DNA of 64,000 nucleotides, taken from assembly GCF_003217215.1 (NCBI RefSeq), contig NZ_QJTD01000005.1, positions 1 to 64,000 of the forward strand. Reading direction: 5' to 3'. The position numbers and the translations under genes were made by a program. Origin of the DNA: Winogradskyella epiphytica (lineage in GTDB: Bacteria; Bacteroidota; Bacteroidia; Flavobacteriales; Flavobacteriaceae). Shown here piece by piece: positions 58,341 to 64,000 of the stretch (its first letter is position 1; every line of letters starts with the position of its first letter). The notes under the pieces were generated by a model. It worked only from the letters and a program-made list of their open reading frames with translations, ran no database searches and was not told the DNA's origin.

Positions 58341-58436
58341 GCGTTAGGGATTGAACGGTTTGTTTGAGCTCCTCGCAGAGAGCGAGTAGTGAAAGCACGA
58401 CCTTATTAGTTTTATTAAACTAATGAGGGAACGCCC
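58341..58436. repeat. 96-bp hairpin-type intergenic element upstream of carA
   Basis: The segment begins GCGTTAGGGATTGAAC and ends GAGGGAACGCCC, with a 5-bp terminal inverted repeat (GCGTT/AACGC). Inside are the GC-richer GAGCTCCTCGCAGAGAGCGAG and a perfect 8-bp stem (58405-58412 with 58417-58424). From memory, similar GCGTTAGGGATTG...GGGAACGCCC elements recur in flavobacterial intergenic regions. Only one copy is seen here, so the repeat status is inference. Confidence 0.5.
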
Positions 58437-58476
58437 AAAATGAACAATCTTTTAAGTTTTGCAAAAGTCCAAAAAA

Positions 58477-58505
58477 AAAGGATAAACTGAAACAGTTTAT
58501 CCTTT
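58477..58505 (-). terminator. Intrinsic terminator of the rpsD-rpoA-rplQ unit
   Basis: A 13-bp perfect stem (AAAGGATAAACTG/CAGTTTATCCTTT) with a 3-nt loop and an A-tract that becomes a T-run on the minus strand. It lies 115 nt past the rplQ stop. Confidence 0.85.
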
Positions 58506-58619
58506 ATAATTATTAATGCTTATTAACACTCGATAATCGAGATTTAAATAATGCGAAAGTCAGTATCAAATTATTAATAGTTTTGAGATCTAACTCTATT
58601 CGCATTTTACTCAGCATTT

Positions 58620-59099
58620 TTATTCTTCTTCGTTTGAAGCTTTAGTTTCTGTTGCAGCAGCTTTAGGAGCCGCAGATTTACTTCCACCTCTTCTACTTCT
58701 ACGAGTTGTTTTCTTAGGTGCTTTACCAGCATTGTAAAGTTCGTTGTAATCAACTAACTCAATCATTGCCATGTCAGCGTTATCACCAAGTCTGTTCCCC
58801 AATTTAATGATACGTGTGTATCCACCTGGACGATCTCCGATCTTTGGTGCAACATCTCTAAACAATTCTGCAACCACATCTTTTTGTCTTAATTTAGACA
58901 TAACGATACGTCTGTTGTGAGTTGTATCTGACTTCGATTTAGTAATCATTGGCTCTACAAACTGCTTTAAAGCTTTTGCTTTTGCAACTGTAGTATTAAT
59001 ACGCTTGTGCTCAATTAATGAACAAGCCATATTAGCTAACATTGCTTTTCTGTGTGCTGTTTGTCTACCTAAGTGGTTGAATTTTTTTCCGTGTCTCAT
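58620..59099 (-). CDS. rplQ: 50S ribosomal protein L17
   Basis: 159 residues, longer than E. coli L17 (127). The conserved core is [40 protein letters not shown] and [20 protein letters not shown]. The C-terminal 40 residues are a Lys/Ala/Ser-rich extension ([20 protein letters not shown]) as seen in many Bacteroidota L17. It is last in the rpsD-rpoA-rplQ unit, 154 nt after rpoA. Confidence 0.97.
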   Translation of the reverse strand: MRHGKKFNHLGRQTAHRKAMLANMACSLIEHKRINTTVAKAKALKQFVEPMITKSKSDTTHNRRIVMSKLRQKDVVAELFRDVAPKIGDRPGGYTRIIKLGNRLGDNADMAMIELVDYNELYNAGKAPKKTTRRSRRGGSKSAAPKAAATETKASNEEE

Positions 59100-59253
59100 A
59101 ACTTATTAATTATCATCTTGCTACCAAATCCCTATTTTGTTTAAACGAAGAGAGAGCAAAATATGATTGTTACTATTAATTTACGACTTTCGATTTTAGA
59201 TTATTGAATTATGAATTTAAAATCGTAATTCGTAAATCTGATATCGCAAATCC

Positions 59254-60246
59254 TTAATCTTTATCTAATTTATATTTACTTAAATCCATTCCGAAATTTA
59301 ATCCTTTAACGCTCACTAATTCTTCTAGCTCAGTTAAAGACTTCTTACCGAAGTTTCTGAATTTCATTAAATCGTTTTTGTTATATGATACTAAGTCTCC
59401 TAAAGTATCTACTTCTGCTGCTTTTAAACAGTTAAGTGCACGAACAGAAAGATCCATATCAACTAATTTAGTTTTCAATAGTTGTCTCATGTGAAGTGAT
59501 TCTTCATCATAAGTTTCAGTCTGTGCAATTTCATCTGCTTCTAAAGTGATACGCTCATCAGAGAATAACATGAAGTGATGAATTAATATTTTAGCAGCTT
59601 CCGTTAAAGCATCTTTAGGATTAATTGATCCGTCTGTTTGAATTTCGAAAACTAATTTTTCGTAATCCGTTTTTTGCTCTACACGGAAATTTTCAACAGC
59701 ATACTTTACATTTTTAATTGGCGTAAAGATTGAATCTGTAAAGATAGTTCCTATTGCTGCAGAAGCTTTTTTGTTTTCTTCAGCTGGCACATAACCTCTA
59801 CCTTTTTCAATCGTCAATTCCATATTGATGTTTACCTTAGGATCTAAGTTACAGATTACTAAATCTGTATTTAATACTTGGAAACCAGAGATAAACTTCT
59901 GAAAGTCACCTGCAGTAATTTGATTTTGTCCTGAGATAGAAATTGTCACAGTTTCGTTATCAACTTCTTCGATTTGACGTTTAAAGTTAACTTGCTTTAA
60001 ATTCAAAATCATTTCAGTAACATCCTCAACAACCCCTGAGATTGTAGAAAACTCGTGATCTACTCCTTCTATTTTTACTGATGTAATCCCAAAGCCCTCT
60101 AAAGAAGATAATAAAACTCTTCTTAAAGCATTTCCAACTGTTAATCCGTATCCTGGTTCTAAAGGTCTAAATTCAAATTTACCTTCAAAATCAGTAGAAT
60201 CAATCATGATTACTTTGTCAGGCTTCTGAAAATTTAAAATTGCCAT
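59254..60246 (-). CDS. rpoA: RNA polymerase subunit alpha
   Basis: 330 residues. The N-terminal domain assembles the polymerase ([36 protein letters not shown]); the C-terminal domain begins near 255 and has [22 protein letters not shown] and [16 protein letters not shown] motifs that bind DNA. The length is normal. It follows rpsD after a gap of about 95 nt. Confidence 0.98.
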   Translation of the reverse strand: MAILNFQKPDKVIMIDSTDFEGKFEFRPLEPGYGLTVGNALRRVLLSSLEGFGITSVKIEGVDHEFSTISGVVEDVTEMILNLKQVNFKRQIEEVDNETVTISISGQNQITAGDFQKFISGFQVLNTDLVICNLDPKVNINMELTIEKGRGYVPAEENKKASAAIGTIFTDSIFTPIKNVKYAVENFRVEQKTDYEKLVFEIQTDGSINPKDALTEAAKILIHHFMLFSDERITLEADEIAQTETYDEESLHMRQLLKTKLVDMDLSVRALNCLKAAEVDTLGDLVSYNKNDLMKFRNFGKKSLTELEELVSVKGLNFGMDLSKYKLDKD

Positions 60247-60340
60247 ATTTTTCTTCTTTTTAATTGTTATTTAGTTGCGCGATTTAGAAGTATGAAGAAG
60301 ACTAATAAATCCTTTGGCTAAATACCAATATGATTATTTA

Positions 60341-60946
60341 TTATTTAGAGTAAAGTTCAACGATCAATTGTTCGTTGATGTTTTCTGGAATTTGAATTCT
60401 TGCAGGTACTGCAACAAATGTTCCTTCCATAGTACTTGTGTTCCAAGTAATCCATTCGTAAACATTGCTAGAATTAGACAATGAATTCTGGATAGCTTCT
60501 AATGATTTTGATTTTTCTCTAACAGCAACTACATCACCTGGCTTTAAGATATAAGAAGGAATGTTTACCTTCTCACCATTTACCGTAATATGTCTATGAG
60601 ATACTAATTGTCTAGCAGCACTTCTTGTAGGTGCAATTCCCATTCTGTAAACCACGTTGTCTAAACGAGACTCACAAATTTGAAGTAAAACTTCACCAGT
60701 AATACCTCTTGCTGAAGTTGCTCTTTTAAACATGTTTCTGAATTGCTTTTCTAAAATACCGTAAGTATATTTAGCTTTTTGCTTCTCCATTAATTGAATA
60801 GAGTATTCAGATTTTTTTCCTCTTCTTCTGTTAGCTCCGTGTTGTCCAGGAGGGTAATTTCTTTTTTCGAAGGCTTTGTCGTCTCCGTAGATAGCTTCAC
60901 CGAATTTTCGGGCTATTTTAGTTTTAGGACCAGTATATCTTGCCAT
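60341..60946 (-). CDS. rpsD: 30S ribosomal protein S4
   Basis: 201 residues. Starts [20 protein letters not shown]; the S4 RNA-binding domain has [20 protein letters not shown]. The N-terminal zinc-binding cysteines of some S4 proteins are absent, which is usual in Bacteroidota. It heads a unit behind its own promoter (61048-61055), 215 nt after rpsK. S4 often regulates this operon, but I see no clear translational-repression structure. Confidence 0.98.
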   Translation of the reverse strand: MARYTGPKTKIARKFGEAIYGDDKAFEKRNYPPGQHGANRRRGKKSEYSIQLMEKQKAKYTYGILEKQFRNMFKRATSARGITGEVLLQICESRLDNVVYRMGIAPTRSAARQLVSHRHITVNGEKVNIPSYILKPGDVVAVREKSKSLEAIQNSLSNSSNVYEWITWNTSTMEGTFVAVPARIQIPENINEQLIVELYSK

Positions 60947-61047
60947 TTTGATTTGTGTTTTGAGAGTGATTAGTGAATTAAGGTCTAAATCTTATCCTTC
61001 AATAATCGGGAGTCTCTCGTTAATACTTGTTAATATTTTTGAGTTTG

Positions 61048-61055
61048 CAAATTTA
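61048..61055 (-). promoter_or_regulatory. Promoter -7 element for rpsD-rpoA-rplQ
   Basis: TAAATTTG on the minus strand matches TAnnTTTG. It follows a terminator hairpin (61064-61100) and lies about 100 nt upstream of rpsD. Confidence 0.5.
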
Positions 61056-61063
61056 CACAAAAT

Positions 61064-61100
61064 AAACTAATATCAATACTTTAATGAATGATATTAGTTT
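61064..61100 (-). terminator. Intrinsic terminator between rpsK and rpsD
   Basis: A 12-bp perfect stem (AAACTAATATCA/TGATATTAGTTT) with a 13-nt loop, followed on the minus strand by TTATTTTG. It lies about 60 nt past the rpsK stop and just before the rpsD promoter element. Confidence 0.7.
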
Positions 61101-61161
61101 ATCTCTAGTTTTAGGAGTGTTTCTAACTAGGTTTTAGTTAGGTATCTGACTTGCAATCAGA

Positions 61162-61545
61162 TTATACTCTACGTCTTTTTGGAGGACGACAACCGTTATG
61201 TGGTAATGGAGTTACATCAATAATTTCTGAAACTTCGATACCTGCATTGTGAATAGATCTGATAGCCGATTCTCTACCGTTACCTGGTCCTTTCACATAT
61301 ACTTTTACTTTCTTTAAACCAGCTTCTTTTGCAACACCTGCAGCATCTTCTGCAGCTAATTGTGCAGCATATGGAGTGTTCTTTTTAGAGCCTCTAAAGC
61401 CCATTTTTCCTGCTGATGACCAAGAAATAACGTCACCTTTTTTGTTTGTTAAAGAAACGATGATGTTGTTAAAAGAAGCCGTGATATGTGCTTCTCCAAT
61501 TGCGTCAACAATTACTTTACGTTTTTTAGTACTTGACTTTGCCAT
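61162..61545 (-). CDS. rpsK: 30S ribosomal protein S11
   Basis: 127 residues. Starts [20 protein letters not shown]; the S11 signature is [20 protein letters not shown] and [18 protein letters not shown]. It lies 102 nt after rpsM on the same strand. Complete and normal. Confidence 0.98.
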   Translation of the reverse strand: MAKSSTKKRKVIVDAIGEAHITASFNNIIVSLTNKKGDVISWSSAGKMGFRGSKKNTPYAAQLAAEDAAGVAKEAGLKKVKVYVKGPGNGRESAIRSIHNAGIEVSEIIDVTPLPHNGCRPPKRRRV

Positions 61546-61647
61546 TTTATCTTTTTAGTTTTTAGTTTTAGTTAATAGTCGCTAGAATCCTAAACCGTTA
61601 AATTTCAAACAGATTCTTTCCAACGTCTAAAGACTAAAGACTATGTG

Positions 61648-62022
61648 TTACTTAGTTACTTTCTTCTTGTTAGCAACTGTTTTACGTCTTCCTTTTCTTG
61701 TACGAGAGTTGTTCTTAGTACGTTGTCCTCTTAATGGAAGACCTGTTCTGTGACGAATACCTCTATAACATCCGATGTCCATTAATCGCTTAATGTTCAT
61801 TTGTGTTTCAGAACGTAATTCACCTTCGATTTTAAAAGACCCAACCGCTTCACGGATGGCTCCAATTTCATCATCAGACCAATCTTGTACTTTTGTGTTC
61901 TCATCAACTTTAGCAGTTGCTAAAATTTCTTTTGCTCTACTTCTACCTACTCCGTAGATATAAGTTAAAGAGATTACACCTCTCTTTTGTTTTGGTATGT
62001 CTACACCTGCGATTCTTGCCAT
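61648..62022 (-). CDS. rpsM: 30S ribosomal protein S13
   Basis: 124 residues. Starts [20 protein letters not shown]; contains the helix-two-turns-helix [14 protein letters not shown] and the C-terminal [20 protein letters not shown], which contacts tRNA. It follows rpmJ with a 2-nt gap. Confidence 0.98.
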   Translation of the reverse strand: MARIAGVDIPKQKRGVISLTYIYGVGRSRAKEILATAKVDENTKVQDWSDDEIGAIREAVGSFKIEGELRSETQMNIKRLMDIGCYRGIRHRTGLPLRGQRTKNNSRTRKGRRKTVANKKKVTK

Positions 62023-62024
62023 AA

Positions 62025-62141
62025 TTACCCTTGTCTTTGTTTGAATCTAGGATTCTTTTTGTTAATGACGTAAAGTCTACCTTTTCTGCGGACTAACTTG
62101 CAGTCTGCACTTCTTTTCTTTACTGATGCTCTTACTTTCAT
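62025..62141 (-). CDS. rpmJ: 50S ribosomal protein L36
   Basis: A 38-residue protein from ATG 62141: [20 protein letters not shown], then [18 protein letters not shown]. This is the usual bacterial L36. Of the typical Cys-Cys-Cys-His zinc set only Cys14 is kept, which is the zinc-free type. It sits between infA (53 nt upstream) and rpsM (2-nt gap). Confidence 0.95.
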   Translation of the reverse strand: MKVRASVKKRSADCKLVRRKGRLYVINKKNPRFKQRQG

Positions 62142-62194
62142 CTTGTATTATTAATTATTACTATTTCAAATGAACCTTACGGATTCACTTTGTG

Positions 62195-62410
62195 TTAGTA
62201 TCTATAGGTTATACGAGCCTTAGTTAAATCGTAAGGACTCATTTCTAATTTCACCTTATCTCCTGGTAATAATTTAATATAATGCATACGCATTTTACCT
62301 GAGATATGTGCAGTCACTATATGACCATTTTCTAATTCTACACGAAACATCGCATTTGATAATGCTTCTATAATTGTTCCGTCTTGTTCTATTGCTGCTT
62401 GTTTTGCCAT
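62195..62410 (-). CDS. infA: Translation initiation factor IF-1
   Basis: 71 residues with an OB fold: [60 protein letters not shown] and the end ARITYRY. It assists IF-2 and IF-3 in initiation. It lies between secY and rpmJ in the usual order. Confidence 0.97.
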   Translation of the reverse strand: MAKQAAIEQDGTIIEALSNAMFRVELENGHIVTAHISGKMRMHYIKLLPGDKVKLEMSPYDLTKARITYRY

Positions 62411-62489
62411 AATATATTTTTAGTGTTCAGTCTTCAATTAGCAAATATCTTGCCTAAATGTTCAGACTGACATTCTAAACATTTTATCC

Positions 62490-63851
62490 TTATTGCGCCA
62501 CCGCTTTTCTGTTCTTACCTGTTTTCATCAAACCGTCGTAATGCTTATTTAGTAAATAAGAATTAACTTGTTGCATCGTATCAATAGCAACACCTACCAT
62601 AATTAATAGTGATGTTCCACCGAAGAACAATGCCCAACCTGCTTGAACGTTCATTAACTTCACAATAAAAGCTGGAAAAACAGCTACTAATGCTAAGAAT
62701 ATAGAACCAGGTAATGTTATTTGTGACATAATTTTGTCTAAATACTCAGAGGTTTCTGATCCTGGACGAATACCTGGAATAAATCCACCGCTTCGTTTTA
62801 AATCATCTGCCATCTTATTAGTTGGTACTGTAATCGCTGTGTAAAAATAAGTAAAAACTATAATTAATAAAGCGAATATTAAGTTATACCAAAAACCAAA
62901 CATGTCTGAAAAGTTAGTTTGCATCCAAACTCCAGCGTCTGTATCTTTTAACCAAGCTGATTCTCCAATTAATCCTGGAACGAACATGATAGCTTGCGCG
63001 AAGATAATTGGCATTACACCAGAAGCATTTAACTTTAATGGTAAAAACTGACGTGATCCGAAAGCGTTCTTTTCATAACCACCAGAAGCAGTTCTTCTAG
63101 CGTATTGTACAGCAATCTTTCTTACTGCCATTACTAAGAACACAGAAGCCAAAATGATTAAGAACCAAATTACAAGTTCAATTAATATCATCATGAAACC
63201 ACCACCACCTTCTAATCTCGAAGCCGAGTTTTGAATGAATGATTGTGGCAAAGTCGCGATAATACCAACCATAATTAATAATGAAATACCATTTCCAATT
63301 CCTTTATCTGTAATTTTTTCACCTAACCACATGGCGAATACACACCCTGTCACTAAAATGATTACTGATGAGAAATAGAACATACTTTCACTAAAACCAG
63401 GAACTAATAAAGCACTTAAAGACGTAGATCCCGATAACATTGGAATACTAGCTAAGTAACCTGGTGCTTGTACTAAACAAATTGCGATAGTTAACCAACG
63501 CGTAATTTGCGTGATTTTCTTTTGACCACTTGCTCCTTCTTTCTGAAGTTTTTGCAAATAAGGAATTGCAATACCCATTAATTGAACAACAATAGATGCA
63601 GAAATATAAGGCATAATACCTAAAGCAAATACAGAAGCGTTAGCAAATGCTCCTCCTGTAAATGCGTTTAATAAACCTAATAATCCACCATCCATTCCAG
63701 ATTGGAGACCACCTAATGCATCTATATTAATGCCTGGCAATACAACCTGAGCACCAAAACGATACACTAAAAGCAAGCCTAAGGTTAGGATAATTCTATC
63801 CTTAAGCTCTGTGATTTTCCAAACGTTTTTTAATGTTTCTATTATTTTCAT
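62490..63851 (-). CDS. secY: Protein translocase subunit SecY
   Basis: Channel subunit of SecYEG. 453 residues with about ten transmembrane segments (LTLGLLLVYRFGAQVVLPG, ALGIMPYISASIVVQLM). GLLGLLNAFTGGAFANASVFA is the plug/TM2 region and FAQAIMFVPGLIG, IALLIIVFTYFYTAI-type and GGFIPGIRPGSETSEYLDKI the later family motifs. It lies 10 nt after rplO and 79 nt before infA. Confidence 0.98.
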   Translation of the reverse strand: MKIIETLKNVWKITELKDRIILTLGLLLVYRFGAQVVLPGINIDALGGLQSGMDGGLLGLLNAFTGGAFANASVFALGIMPYISASIVVQLMGIAIPYLQKLQKEGASGQKKITQITRWLTIAICLVQAPGYLASIPMLSGSTSLSALLVPGFSESMFYFSSVIILVTGCVFAMWLGEKITDKGIGNGISLLIMVGIIATLPQSFIQNSASRLEGGGGFMMILIELVIWFLIILASVFLVMAVRKIAVQYARRTASGGYEKNAFGSRQFLPLKLNASGVMPIIFAQAIMFVPGLIGESAWLKDTDAGVWMQTNFSDMFGFWYNLIFALLIIVFTYFYTAITVPTNKMADDLKRSGGFIPGIRPGSETSEYLDKIMSQITLPGSIFLALVAVFPAFIVKLMNVQAGWALFFGGTSLLIMVGVAIDTMQQVNSYLLNKHYDGLMKTGKNRKAVAQ

Positions 63852-63861
63852 CCTAAAAATC

Positions 63862-64000
63862 TTATAAAGTTACAGCTTCACCACCAGCAGCTTCAATAGC
63901 CACTTTTGCCGTAGCAGTAAATTTATGAGCAGTTACTGTTAATTTTGCTTTTAATTCTCCTCTTCCTAAGATTTTTAATGGCTCATTTTTGCCAACTAAC
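63862..64000 (-). CDS. rplO: 50S ribosomal protein L15, C-terminal part
   Basis: The frame entering from the window edge reads [20 protein letters not shown], then [20 protein letters not shown] and ends AVTL at TAA 63862-63864. This is the C-terminal end of L15. The gene starts beyond the window. The order rplO-secY-infA-rpmJ-rpsM is the standard one. Confidence 0.95.
   Translation of the reverse strand, partial: LVGKNEPLKILGRGELKAKLTVTAHKFTATAKVAIEAAGGEAVTL

Noticed and set aside
58341..58436. Integron attC-like site
   Set aside because: The ends (GCGTTAGGG and GGGAACGCCC) are in the wrong order and do not fit RYYYAAC...GTTRRRY; no integrase or cassette genes are near.

Overview
The window is AT-rich, gene-dense chromosomal DNA from a member of the Bacteroidota, almost certainly the family Flavobacteriaceae (Winogradskyella/Formosa-like). 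The evidence is a fused SecDF, a citrulline hydrolase CtlX, DUF6588, DUF4412, DUF2911 and DUF481 outer-membrane or secreted proteins, a CUB/PKD surface protein of the type-9-secreted kind, SPII lipoproteins, and promoters of the TAnnTTTG type used by the Bacteroidota housekeeping sigma factor. I recognise no tRNA, rRNA, CRISPR array, complete insertion sequence or prophage. It is mostly core genome.

Layout. 1-2.3 kb: N-terminal part of a large CUB/PKD surface protein and a small secreted protein (minus). 2.5-6.8 kb: folE, cysS, yidD, lgt and a DUF192 lipoprotein (plus); the 3' end of yidD is partly duplicated in tandem. 6.8-7.1 kb: a probable gene remnant. 7.2-16 kb (minus): secDF, a stand-alone SecD-like periplasmic protein, a DUF4412 protein, mdh, a DUF6588 protein and gyrB. 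16.4-20.3 kb (minus): a small conserved protein, pirin, a Crp/Fnr regulator and asnB. 20.5-27.3 kb: a DUF2911 protein, queE, a HerA-like ATPase with a lipoprotein, cupin, alpha/beta hydrolase, RluF-like pseudouridine synthase, glyoxalase-fold protein and a TIGR02206 membrane protein. 27.3-34.4 kb (minus): folD, ffh, a CarbopepD_reg protein, a 7TM-AraC regulator and argS. 35-37 kb: a TPR sensor histidine kinase. 37-44.1 kb: ctlX, an M14 peptidase lipoprotein, a methyltransferase, then a tight RimK-type ATP-grasp / GCS2 ligase / N-formylglutamate-amidohydrolase-like set, the best candidate for uncharacterised chemistry here. 44-50 kb: a duplicated-domain secreted protein, a NUDIX protein, pyrE, an SRPBCC protein, birA, rsfS and ftsH. 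50-52.4 kb: a LUD-domain protein, cdsA, psd and an acyl-CoA-binding protein in an overlapping operon. 52.4-58.3 kb: an amidinotransferase-like hydrolase, gltA, a DUF481 protein, eno and carA. 58.6-64 kb (minus): the end of the ribosomal/alpha operon, rplO(partial)-secY-infA-rpmJ-rpsM-rpsK, then rpsD-rpoA-rplQ behind its own terminator and promoter.

Functional links. Several loci concern the envelope: SecY, SecDF, the SecD-like protein, Ffh and YidD act in protein export and insertion; Lgt acylates lipoproteins such as its translationally coupled DUF192 neighbour; CdsA and Psd make phospholipids downstream of FtsH. Transcription units are well delimited by perfect or near-perfect hairpin terminators, most on the minus strand, and several promoters lie only a few bases from the start codon.

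Limits. Coordinates, translations and repeats were read directly from the sequence. Family names rest on recognised motifs, not on database searches.
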